64,000 nucleotides of DNA from the NCBI RefSeq assembly GCF_002865645.1, contig NW_020194684.1:1395308-1459307 (forward strand), written 5' to 3'. Positions within the stretch are counted from its first letter, which is position 1. Every line of letters starts with the position of its first letter. A model generated the notes under the pieces. It did no database searches. It had not been told where the DNA came from and was given only the letters and a program-made list of their open reading frames with translations. Positions 52,311 to 62,779 of the stretch are shown piece after piece. The translations under genes were made by a program, and so were the position numbers. This DNA is from Hyaloscypha bicolor E (taxonomy: Eukaryota; Ascomycota; Leotiomycetes; Helotiales; Hyaloscyphaceae).

Positions 52311-53300
52311 TCCTATATTTCCTGCTTTTAGAGTCTCTATATTAGTACCTAAATTCGGTAAAGATATAGAATATAGTAGTAGAGAAAGAAAAGATAATAG
52401 AGATAATAATAATAATATAGAAATTTTAAAAACAAGTAATTCTAAATACTTGTTTTTTATAAGAGTTATAAAGCCTAATAAAATCGGTCTCTTTTAAAGG
52501 TCTAGTTTAGTCTTTAATATATTCTTGTTTATTTATATATATTATATATTTTCCTTAATAATAGCAAGTAAAGTTCTTGTAATAATATTAATACTACTAT
52601 TTTATTATATAAATATATTACTATATTAAAGAATCTTATATAATTATAGTATTTCCGGAAATTCAAGTTTATTAAAGTTTCTTTAATAAATAAAATTCTT
52701 AAAGTTATATCTAAATAGTTTTCAAAAAATATTATTAATTATCTTATAAAAAATATATTAAAATAGCTTAATATTTAGAAACTCAGATATCTAAATTAAT
52801 TTCATATCTTTATTTCTTTATTATTTTCTTGAAATTATTATCCTATATAAAGTAATTAGATTAGATAAATTCAATAAAGAAATTATTTACTATAATAGAT
52901 TCCGCTATTATATATTTTATAGGCTTATATCTAGTTCGAGATATAGTAATATATAAGAAGAGTAGATTTATAGAAAGAAGAGTGGTTTATAAGATAAGTA
53001 GTTTATAGAAAGTATTATATTCGAGGTAAAAATTCCGTCTATAATAAGAAATTTAGGAAGTGAAATATTATAATTCTAGAAGAGTATAATTCAGGGAGGG
53101 CTCGAAAGTTCTAAAGCTTAAAAACTTCAGGCATTCAAGTGGCTTATTATTTAAGTAGTTATAAAGAGAGTGATTTTTTATATAGAAAGTGGTTTTATAA
53201 AATAGTTAAATAGTTAAATAGGTAACCGTTTAGTAATTAGTAAAAAGCAGTATTTTTTCTCTCTATAGAACCGAATTATAAATAAAAGCAACTATTGTTT
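52311..53300 (-). pseudogene. Copia E3 gag, 5' part
   Basis: Read in reverse, 53040-53110 matches the E2 segment at about 34170-34250 (aattataatattt...ctaaatttcttatta) and 52930-53010 matches the following segment. This shows that it is the other half of the gag split by Gypsy C. It keeps more C and G than E1. The start codon is not identified. Confidence 0.65.
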
Positions 53301-53497
53301 TCCTTTTTCAATATAGCTTAGTCGGACTTTAGTAAAATCAAGTATTTTTTCTTTCTATAAAACCGAATTATAAATAAAGAATTAATAATTATTTCCTCTT
53401 TAATATAGAATAATAGCTTTACTTCTAAGAAATCGAATCTTAAGTAAATATAGCTTAATTCTTCTTTCTATCTAATCTATATATATAAACTAATTAG

Positions 53498-53576
53498 TAT
53501 TGGTTTACTAGTAATATATAGTACTATTATATAATATATATGAAATACTAGTTTTATAGAAGGCTCGAATTTCTAA
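53498..53576 (-). repeat. Copia E3 5' LTR fragment
   Basis: Only the 3'-most 79 bp or so of the LTR remain (tattggtttactag... to gaaatactag). Beyond it the sequence is unrelated, so the rest of the LTR was lost or displaced. Confidence 0.7.
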
Positions 53577-53700
53577 AGTTAGATTTCGAATATATTACGT
53601 GGTACTAGTCACGTGGTGCCACTGCACGTGACTTAGCGTATAGCCAGTGCTTTTAGCCCGGTATATAGCCTTTAGCTCAATTTAAGCTTTTTATTACTAT
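53577..53700. other. Unmutated island with CACGTG motifs
   Basis: 53595-53690 keeps CpA and TpG (for example tcacgtggtgccactgcac) amid RIP-saturated DNA. It contains CACGTG at three places within about 50 bp. It lies just upstream of unrecognised frame H. It could be the end of a short late-arriving element or a promoter-like stretch of H. No TSD was found. Confidence 0.45.
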
Positions 53701-53739
53701 TATAATATTACTTTATTATAATAGAATAGCTATAAATAT

Positions 53740-55210
53740 TATATTATTAGTACTTGAAATACTACTAGTAGTTTGCTTAAAAATCTTAATAGAAATCTTA
53801 GTAATAAGGTTAATACCTTAAAGATAAACTTTATAATATTTCTTTAAGGAATTAGTAAGTATCTAAATATATTAGAAAAACTTATTTTAGAAATACTAAT
53901 TCAAGTACTATTCTTATTAGCTTTATTAAAACAGGAAGAAGAATTCCGAAGCTTATTAGACTTCTTTTAGTTCTTAAAAACCCAATTAGTAGACTTATTC
54001 TTAATAGTATAATACTATTTAGAATATACTTTAAGGAATTTCTTAAAGGTTATAATAGTATCTTTCTAGAACCGGTAAGCCTCTAATAGGCAGTAAGAAA
54101 TCTGAAATTGTATTAGCTTTAATAAATATTAAAGCTAAAGAACTTACTAATATATAAGATTTAGAATTCTTATTATAATAGTTATAGTTCTTTTTATTAG
54201 ATACTATAGTATATAAAATAAAGGAATTAATAAGCAAATACTTGAAATATTTCAAGTATTTACTAGTAATAGAAAAGAAAACTATAAAGTTATTTTTATA
54301 TTTAGTATCTTAATAAATAATATAGCCAGATATTATAAAATTAATTAAAAAACAATTAAATAAAATTTAGAGAAGAGTAAAAAAAGAGGCTAAAAAGCAA
54401 AGATAAAAGAAGTTATATATATAGTTATTAGAAAGAAGAAAGTATATAGTAATATAAAGAGATTCTTTTATAGAGATAGAGAACTATCTAAATTAATTAT
54501 CTATTTTTATACTAGTTCTAATTAAAAATTAGTATAATTAATTAATATATATTTCTAGAAGTTTATAAATAATCTCTAGAGCCTCAGAAATATTTATATA
54601 GGTTTCTTATATAAATATTTTATTAAATTCTTTTTATAAAGCTATTTAGATTATTTTAATATAAGATCTAATAAATAGTATTAATTTTATAAGGTAATAT
54701 CTTAATATTTTAAATTAAGCTAATAAGAATATTTAGTTTCTAAACGAAATCGCAATTACCGGCTAGCCTTTATATCTGGAATATAATTACTAATTCTTTC
54801 TATTTACTTAGCTCTAATCTAATTAGATATTTTTTATATTTATTATTTAGATTATATTAGTAAAACTACTTCTTAAAATACTAGAAGTTTATTTCAATTA
54901 AATAAATAATTAATTAAATATTTTACTAAAATGAATTAATAGATCTTATAAATAAGATTCTTAAAGAGGGATATAGTTATAATATATATAGGGTTATATA
55001 TAATAAACCTCGGGTATTAATTAGGGAAATTAGTAACCCTTTTATATTACTATCTTATTACTAATTATATTATAGGCTTTAGGCCTATAGTTCTCTAATT
55101 ATATATATATTATTAGAGCCTTTTATATAGCAGAGGCTTCCCTGAACCTTATAGGAAAGACAGAGATTAGTTTTATACTAAATTTAATATTATAGTTTTA
55201 TAATTTACTA
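53740..55210 (+). pseudogene. Unrecognised frame H, about 490 codons
   Basis: A single plus-strand frame can be followed from about 53740 to 55210, interrupted only by RIP-type TAA/TAG codons. The first quarter is Leu/Glu-rich and helical (LEKLILEILIQVLFLLALL, then KQEEEFRSLLDFF). A basic segment follows near 54360-54480 (EKSKKRG, KAKIKEVIY, IRKKKVYSNIKRFF), then blocks such as YLVSKRNRNYRLAFISGI and IIGFRPIVL and a C-terminal YSRGFPEPYRKDRD. I do not recognise a family; it shows no RT or integrase box. A transposase or recombinase is possible but unproven. An open stretch on the other strand (54043-54255) is a shadow. 55211-55541 is AT filler. Confidence 0.5.
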
Positions 55211-55541
55211 ATTTATTCTATTATTTTATTACTTATTAATAAATACCTTATATAAGCTTATTAAATTACTAGTTATTTTAATTATTATTATATTAGTAAT
55301 AAATAATAAATAATTTATTTCGAGTTATTATAAAGGTTTAATAATAATAAAATTATTTATTAGTTTTATAATAATTAAGCTTAAATATATTATAATTTTC
55401 TAATATATATTTACTTAAAAATTATTATTATAATAAGAGCCTAGAAATTCTTTATTTATATTTATTTTAATAAAATTCTTATAATTTGTTTTTTTATAAA
55501 AGAAGTAAATAATTAAATTGTTTTTTTATTTAAAATTTAAT

Positions 55542-56083
55542 TATTAGTTTATTAATAATATATAATATTATTATATAATATATATAAAATATTTAATATA
55601 TAAATTAGTAAAGTAATTAATATTTAGAAGTAAGAATTATAGTATTATAATATTAATATATAATTTCTAAATTTGCTAAGTCTAATAAAGTCTAGTTTAT
55701 TAGTTAAGTTACTTATAAAACGCGTAGTTATATAATTATATCTTATATCTTATATTTTATTACTTATATTTTATTACTTATTATTATAAGTATAGTATTT
55801 AGGGCTTGAAAAGCAAAGTAAAAGGTTCTTTATAAAGACGATTTAAAGCTAAAGAAGGGAAAGCTAGAATATAGAAGGCTATAAGAATAAAGTATATCCG
55901 TAATACTCTAAGCCTTTTATAGGCTTAATATCCTAAATATCTCTATATACATTTCTATACTAGCTATTAGGTAACTATATCAGGTAACCAGAATATTAAA
56001 ACCTGAACTATAATACTTATATCTTATTATTTTTGAGTCTTATAACTATATATATAACTTTTAAAGTAATAATTATACTAATA
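55542..56083 (-). repeat. Copia E4 3' LTR, split by a solo LTR B
   Basis: Read in reverse this is a complete family E LTR of about 303 bp once the solo LTR B (55782-56015) and one TSD copy are removed. It begins tattagtttattaat and ends attatactaata. Confidence 0.8.
55782..56015 (-). repeat. Solo LTR of Gypsy B inside Copia E4 LTR
   Basis: It is 234 bp in reverse with a perfect TSD cttat (55777-55781 and 56016-56020). The ends match B LTR ends. It lacks about 67 bp relative to the 301-bp LTRs. It is less mutated than its host LTR (it keeps ggtaaccag and ttgaaaagcaaag). Confidence 0.85.
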
Positions 56084-56510
56084 TTAAAACCTTTTTAAAA
56101 ACGCGAAAAATAGTATTTTTCTCTAATTATATACTAATTTCCTAATTCGGCCTAGTGCCAGATTTCTCAAATACTTTATATATTTATATATATTTTTTAT
56201 TTTATATTTTTATTTTATATTTTTATATTATATATTTATTTCTTATCTAATATATTCTTATTTATACTTGATTTATTTCTTTATATTTAATTGTATTATA
56301 TTTATATTAATTAGATATTTAAGGGCATTTAATAACTTTAATTTTATTATAAAGTTAATAGAATTTAATTTTCTTTTAATTTATTTAATTTTTGTAATTT
56401 CTTATTATTTATATATATACTAAAAATATATTATATTAATTATTAGATATTTCTCTCGAGTAATATCTAATTTAATAAGGTATTTATATAATAATTTCGA
56501 ATTTATATAA
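56084..56510 (-). pseudogene. Copia E4 RNase H tail, 5' truncated
   Basis: This matches the RNase H C-terminal part and 3' untranslated region of Copia E3 (41650-42065) in reverse, then stops abruptly near 56510. The rest of the element is missing, which points to a deletion or to a junction with what lies to the right. Confidence 0.75.
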
Positions 56511-56893
56511 ATAACTTTATTTTATATTTATTTCCGATTTCCTATTTCTAGTAAATTATATTATTATATTAATTTTATAATATCTTACTAATATAACTAA
56601 TTAAAAGAGCCTAGTAAAAAGAAATAAAATTTTAGATAAAAGGGCCAAATATATATAAGATATAAGTATTAAGTATTATAAAGATAAAGGCTTAAAAGTT
56701 ATTAAAAAAGAAGAAGAGAATAAATAAGAAATAAAAAATATAAGATTTTTATATATTTTATAAAAATAATACTAGGCTTATATATATGTCTTACCTAATA
56801 TAAAAAGTTATAGTTTTTATATATAAGCTTATTATTTAATTATTTATTCTTTTATTCTTTTATTATCTTCTCTATATTATTCTATATTTAGGC
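56511..56893. other. Unassigned AT-rich spacer
   Basis: A/T- and purine-rich. No frame, LTR end or repeat is supported. It separates the truncated Copia E4 from the left direct repeat of element G. Confidence 0.5.
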
Positions 56894-57112
56894 TACCCTA
56901 AGCAGTTAGCTTTTAGGGCTTCTAGAAAAAAACTGGTTATATAAGAAATACCAGAATTACTTTCTTCTAGGTAATTATATATTGAAATGCAGTTATATTC
57001 AAATTCTTAGTACTTAGCTAGAGATTAGAGAAAAGAAGCTCAAGTATCTTTCTTACTATTTTAGTAGTTCTGGAATGCAAGAGGCTTTTATTACGATTTT
57101 TTAAAGCTTAGA
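56894..57112. repeat. Element G left direct repeat
   Basis: It is about 219 bp, starting taccctaagcagttagc and ending ttaaagcttag, and is collinear with 62280-62499 (about three quarters identical by eye). It includes the shared segment gttatataagaaataccag. It could be an LTR or a terminal repeat of G; no TSD is found. Confidence 0.6.
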
Positions 57113-57169
57113 GGAAAATCTGAGGCTAGTAGTTTTATAGAAGACACTAAGAAAAAAAACTAGCCTTAT

Positions 57170-60100
57170 ATTACTTTTCTCTTCTTCTTCTCTTTATTAC
57201 TATAGACTTTCCCTGCTTTTATACTTCCTATAGGTAAAACCGGCCTGCTTCTGACTTTATTATAGAGCGGGCTAAGCTATATAAGACTTGCTCTTACTAT
57301 AGAGTTTATATTCTCCCCCTTTTCTGGCTTAATTAACTAGTTAATAGGCCCGAAATACTACTAATTATATCTAGTAGTATTCTGCCTTATAAGAACTTAA
57401 TCTAAATACCCTCTCTATTTTCTAGTAATAATAATAGTCGGTTATAGACATCTCTATAGACAAGCCAGCTCTATAGCGCTAGTAACAGATCCATTAACTA
57501 TCTATTACAGCCCCTATTTATATTATAAAGAATTCTTTTACTAATCTATTTTCTATATAGCCTCCTGCTTTTCTTTCCCGCTTCTAGCCAGCTTTTATAT
57601 ATATAACTAGTCTGCTTACAGGTTACTATATAGCTTGCAGAGCCTTCTATTTTAGCTATATAGATAATTACTTTAAGGCCTATTATAAGAAAGGCAATAT
57701 AATACTTCCTCTAATTTGCAAGCCTCCTCTATATCTCTCTTATCTCTTTATAGGTAATAATCCGCTTTACCGGACCTTCCGAACTAATATCCAAATATAT
57801 AATTATACTTTTACCTTTATATTAATTAGTTATAAGAAGAATATCCGGATTAATTTCTCCTATAAAATCTAGTACTTTTAGATCTATAGTAAGCTCTTTT
57901 ATTTCTAAGGCCTGTTATAGCTTATTATATATACCAAACTCTTCTTTATATAGCTTTTCTTCTATAACCTACTCTTTATAACTAATATATAAACTACTAA
58001 CTTCCCTTACTTAAATTATATAATTTTTTTATAGCTTATAAATATACTTATAAACTATAACTTATTTATTATGGTTTATAAAACGGCCTATAAGCGTCTT
58101 ATAAGCTAGTAAACCGATTTCCGAATTTTATTTAACTTATAAATATATTTAATTCTTAAGTTAAATATAGATTATTATTATAAGAACCTCTCTATAAGTA
58201 ATAAAATTACTATTCTAATTCCGAACAAATATATAAATATAAGCTATTATAATCTAGTACTAATAATATATAAGACAGACTATAAATATTTATAGATATA
58301 TATAGTTAATATTATATATATAGTATATATATTACTCTACTATATTTTATTTTTCCTATATAATAATTCGGGCTAGTATTATAAGTTATAGTTATAGAAC
58401 TATACCGGAACCTACTAGTAAATATAGCTTAAATAGCAGGCCTTTTACTAATACTACCTTTATATCTATCTAGTTTTTTTCTTACTCTTTTATACTAGCT
58501 ATCTTTTCTAGTAATATATTATTAATATATATATTATCTATAAAATAATTTTACTTAACTAGCTTTACTTATATTAGTAGAATATCTATACGAATATATA
58601 TATAAGTCTTATAAATACTTTAATCCGTAAAGATATTTATATAAGTAATATTAGCTATTACTTTATTTTTCTATTAAGCTTTATAGATAGTAATTACTTT
58701 ATATAATAGCTCTTTTAAGATTTAATAGCTATTATATAGTACTTTAATAAGCCAAGCTTCTTTATTACCTTTATAGCTAACCTATACTAGCCTGAGATTA
58801 CAGATTACCTCTTAAATAGATAATAAGTAATTAATTATCCGGATCTCCTTTACCGGATCTTTATTTTAAAAATAAAAGAGTTTCTTGCAAATCTTAAAAA
58901 CTATCTTTTCAGATAGTATATAAGCTATATTTATATAATCAAGTACTAGAAGTATAGCCTTCTATATATATATCTGCTTTTATTTTTTAGGAGAAATACT
59001 ATTTTCTTAATTTCTAATTTGGTTAATAAGGTTATTTATATTAAGCTTTCAGACCCGTTATAGAATTCTATAAGTAAACTTATAGCTATAATTACTAGCC
59101 AGATATCTTATAGGCTATATAGCCTTAATAATAATCCGAAAGCCCTATATATAATCTATAGTATACCTATAGCTCTATTTATATACTAGAAAAGATTCCC
59201 TAAAGTATTTACGGCTATAATAACTATCTATAAGAATAGATATTTCGAATACTAGTACTAGAATAATAGCTATATATTTATAGTTTATAAACTAGGCTTT
59301 TCAGGCCAGAAAATTATTTGTAATAATTACTAGATTATTTTATATAATTCGTATCTCCTCTAGAAGTTCTACTTATATATTAATATTAAGATTTATATAT
59401 TTATATAAGTAATTAAATATATTTATAAATATATCTATAAAGAAATAGACTATATAACTATTACTATCTCAGAAACAAATAATAAGATTATCTAGTACTT
59501 TCAGACTCGATATATAGGCCCTATAAAGGCTTTCTAGTACCTATTTAAATATCTAATATATTAGAAGTTCTCTCTAGTTTAATATCTTGCAATTTACCTT
59601 TCTAAATAATATATAGTCTACTTTATAGCTAACCTCTTATCCGAATAGATTACAGATTAGACTATAAATACCCGCTTAATCTTAATAGCCTTCTTTAAAT
59701 ATAATATAATATATAAGAATAGCTACTAGTATCTATATTACAAGTTCCTATAATACTTTATATAAGTTACTAAAATCCGGATATAGAAGTACTATAAGTA
59801 AGAATATAGTATTAGCTATATTTATTACTATAGCCTAGTTTCGGGCAAGTAATTCTACTTATAGCTCTTACTAATAGTTATATATAGTCTATAGTTCTTT
59901 AATAAGCTTTACTTAGTTAAAGGCATTTGTTATTTTATATATTATATTATCTGTATTATTTATAGCTTAGTAGAGAATAATTAGAAGTAGTTCTAATACT
60001 TTAATAAGGCAATCCGATTAATAACTAACTATAGTTTATAAATACTCTTTCTTATAAATATTTGCTAGTAACTAATTACAGATATATAAGTAATCTAGAA

Positions 60101-61919
60101 CTGGTATAAGAAGTATTTCTATAATGGCTTGGCCTATAAGCTTGCCCGCAATCTGTTAATTAACTTTCTGCTACTTTTAATTAACCCTTACTATAATTAT
60201 AGCCTCTTTTTACTCGGTCTCAGCCTTATAGATCTCTAGTAAATACTTGCGGATATTACTTTACCTGAGAATATCTTTAATTAGACTATAAGCTACTATA
60301 TAGCTAATTTACGAGTCAATTATATCTATAAGATATTACTAGTAACTATAATATAAGCCTAGCTAAATATAGACTAGTACTCTTGCTTTTAGATAATTAT
60401 AATAGTAATTACAGATAATTTATAGATTACTTACTTCTACTTATAAAGTCCGGGTAATACTAGTAAATATTTCTTTATAAGACCCTCTACTACTATTACT
60501 ATAGCTAAGGTAAAATAGTTCTATATATAGTATTAATAGATATTATAGCTTTTCTTCTTCCGGACAGATATATATCTCTAAGCTTAATAAGTTATTCGTA
60601 AATATAATTACTAAAATAAGCCGGCTCGGGGCTCTCTTATAATTTATAGATCTAATTATCTAGAATAAAATACCTATATAGTATAAGTACTATTTTAAGG
60701 TAGTATACCGGCTAATAGTCAATTTATAGTCAGAAGCAAATAATATTCTCTTTAGAGAAATACCTGTAATTTTCGGGAGAAACTTTATTCAAATCTTACT
60801 AGTAGTTCTATATAGTTTATAGGCTAATATAGTATGGGCCTGCTTATAGTAAATATAGATCTGGCTATGGCTCTATTAGTTATTATTACAGATTAATATA
60901 TAGGTCTATAATAATTTGTTTAAGCAGGATTTTATAGACTAGATTAGTAATCTGCTATATAATCCGTTTTTAAATAGGCAGATTATACTTCTATTTTTTA
61001 TTCTATATATCTAGTTATTTATAGACCTAATTAATTATATCTATCTATAAGAATAACTCTTACAGGCCCTATATAACTATTAGGCCTTTAGTAAATAGGC
61101 AATTCTATTAACCCTAAATAATATAGTCTATAAGCTTAATTAAATAATTCTGGATATATTTCCTGGCTAGAAATAGATATATTTTATAATAGATTTGGCT
61201 AATATAAATAAGGCAGATTCTAAGATTATAGAATTACCTCTAAAGATTTTATAAAGTATCTATTTACCGGATCTGCCTCTCTTTAAGCTATAACTTAAGA
61301 TTAGTATATCTATAATACTTTTACGAAATCTCTATCTATAGAAAGGGCTTTATAACAGGTTACGAATATTAATTTATAGCTTTAAAAGGTTCTTAATTCG
61401 GATATAGCTACTAGATAATAACTTTAATAGCTAATTACAGACAATTCTATAGATTAAGCTTTAGTCTATAGATTAGTAATTATCTTTTATACTTTCCTAT
61501 AAGTAGTTTCTACTTGCTTTATTCTTTATAATAACTATTAATAAGTTATAAAGCCAGTTATTTGAGGTAGTAAAAGTAAATTTATAATTACCGGTTTTTT
61601 CTTATAGCTAGTTCTATATAGCTGCCTTATAAGTTACTTTATAAGTAGGGCTTTATATTCTTTTATTTCTTAATATAGACTATATAAGTAATATAATATA
61701 TCCAGAAATATTATAAGGTCTTACTTAGCTTTTAACTTACTTATAAGTAACTTTATATACTTATAAGCTATTTTCCTTCTTATATTATCCGTAAAGAGTC
61801 TATAAAAAGTTTATATCTAATTTATATATTTAGCTAAAAGCCTTTACTATATTATATAACTTTAGCCAGAGTCTTTATTATATAATATATTTCCTTTAAT
61901 TCCAAATTCATTCGGAATA
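57170..61919 (-). pseudogene. Element G giant frame, about 1,580 codons, unrecognised
   Basis: One minus-strand phase can be followed from about 61919 down to about 57170 with stops that are nearly all TAA/TAG at plausible Gln/Trp sites; the two other minus phases have several times more stops. Well-preserved blocks include YSLKRGRSGKQILYKIFRGN (about 61205-61275), IICLFKNGLYSRLL (about 60890-60935), LPKITGISLKRILFASDYKL (about 60720-60780), NNLVIITNNFLAW (about 59300-59340), LVQVSYKGNKEAWLIKVL (about 58740-58790) and INPDILLITNQYKGKSIIIY (about 57775-57850). The C-terminus is basic (VIKRRRR). I see no RT, RNase H, integrase, helicase or YR motif. An ATG at 61911 lies in another phase, so the start is open. 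It lies between direct repeats, so it is probably the coding part of an undescribed repeat family. Confidence 0.6.
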
Positions 61920-62018
61920 AGTTTAGGGCAAAATTATTAATTAGCCCCGGAGCTTATATAGGGCCGCCAATTAATAATTTTAGTAAAGCGGCCCTAAACT
62001 CGTTCTCTTTTATATTAA
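61912..62018. repeat. Hairpin-containing repeat, copy 1
   Basis: An inverted repeat at 61920-62000 has outer arms agtttagggc / gccctaaact and inner arms aaaattattaatt, separated by a GC-rich loop (ccccggagcttatatag). Flanks cggaataa and cgttctcttttatatta recur in copy 2, so the repeated unit is about 105 bp. It abuts the 5' end of the G frame. Confidence 0.7.
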
Positions 62019-62161
62019 TGCTATTTTCCGGAGAAAATAGATACTATTATATAATATGGTCTATATGGGAATACTAAAACTTCCATATAGTTTAATACTA
62101 TAGCAGGCGAGCTTATAAGCCCGGATATAGCTATAATAGCCCTTTATAAAATTCTACTTAC

Positions 62162-62266
62162 TCGGAACAAGTTTAGGGCAAAATTATTACTAGCCCCGGA
62201 GCTTATATAGGGCCGCCAGTAATAATTTTAGCGGAGTAGCCCTAAACTCATTCTCTTCTATATTAT
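62162..62266. repeat. Hairpin-containing repeat, copy 2
   Basis: This second copy lies 250 bp from the first, with the inverted repeat at 62170-62248. The right arm carries a 9-base insert (agcggagta) that the left arm lacks, as in copy 1 (tagtaaagc). The arms and loop are conserved between copies despite RIP around them. Confidence 0.7.
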
Positions 62267-62279
62267 CTTATATTCGAAT

Positions 62280-62499
62280 TACCCTAAGCGGTTAGCTCTC
62301 GAGACTCTATAGAAAAAGCGGGTTATATAAGAAATACCAGAATCTCTCTTTTCTAGAAAATCGCGCATTAGAATACAATTATATCCAAATTCTTAAGGCT
62401 AAGCTTAGGATAATAGAGAAGTAGTTTAAGTACTTTCTTTTGCATTTTAGTAGTTCTGAAATATAAGGGGCTTTTATTACAATTTTTTAAAGCTCGGAA
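62280..62499. repeat. Element G right direct repeat
   Basis: It is about 220 bp and collinear with 56894-57112, with taccctaagcggttagc at its start and aattttttaaagctcgg at its end. Confidence 0.6.
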
Positions 62500-62530
62500 G
62501 AAGTAAGATAAGAGGAATTCTCAAGGCTCT

Positions 62531-62592
62531 AGCTAGCTCTCAGGGCTCCCTAAAAATCCAAGTTATATAAGAAATACCAAAACTCTCGCATA
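62531..62592. repeat. Partial third copy of the G repeat
   Basis: gctctcagggctccc through aagttatataagaaata matches the segment at about 62290-62350 of the right repeat. It suggests tandem duplication at this end of G. Confidence 0.5.
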
Positions 62593-62689
62593 TTATATAC
62601 TACTATTCTAATATCTAGTAAGCTTAAGGGAAGTTCTATAGATATAAGAGAAAGCTTTATAAGTAAGAGTATATAATATATATTAGTAT

Positions 62690-62750
62690 ATATATATGCG
62701 GCTTATAGTTAACTGCGGTCACGTGACTACAATCTAGCCATTTAACTATA
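62690..62750. other. Unmutated CACGTG island
   Basis: This is a short stretch with normal base context (gcggtcacgtgactacaatc) between RIP-mutated flanks. It resembles the islands at 29770-29800 and 53595-53690 in carrying CACGTGACT. No boundary or TSD is seen. Confidence 0.4.
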
Positions 62751-62779
62751 ATTAGGCATATTTATTATATAGTAAATAC

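Larger units (their letters stand above)
41346..53576 (-). mobile_element. Ty1/Copia E3, minus strand, interrupted by Gypsy C
   Basis: This is a Copia copy of the same family as E1/E2 in reverse. Its 3' LTR is 41346-41647, polyprotein 41660-45450, and gag split into 45451-46155 and 52311-53300 by Gypsy C. Its 5' LTR survives only as about 79 bp at 53498-53576. The leader following that fragment (tttatatatatagattag, read in reverse) matches the leader of E2, which confirms that the two halves belong together. Confidence 0.83.

Noticed and set aside
54043..54255. 70-codon open frame on the minus strand
   Set aside because: It lies opposite the longer plus-strand frame H; the hydrophobic look is a by-product of AT-rich composition.
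57170..61919. Telomere-linked RecQ helicase, Helitron or Starship captain as identity of G
   Set aside because: I looked for helicase Walker boxes, HUH endonuclease and tyrosine-recombinase motifs and could not find a convincing one; the name would be a guess.
56894..62510. Telomere repeat remnants (ccctaa within LTR B and the G repeats)
   Set aside because: The hexamer occurs singly within longer repeats and never in tandem; it is part of the element sequence.
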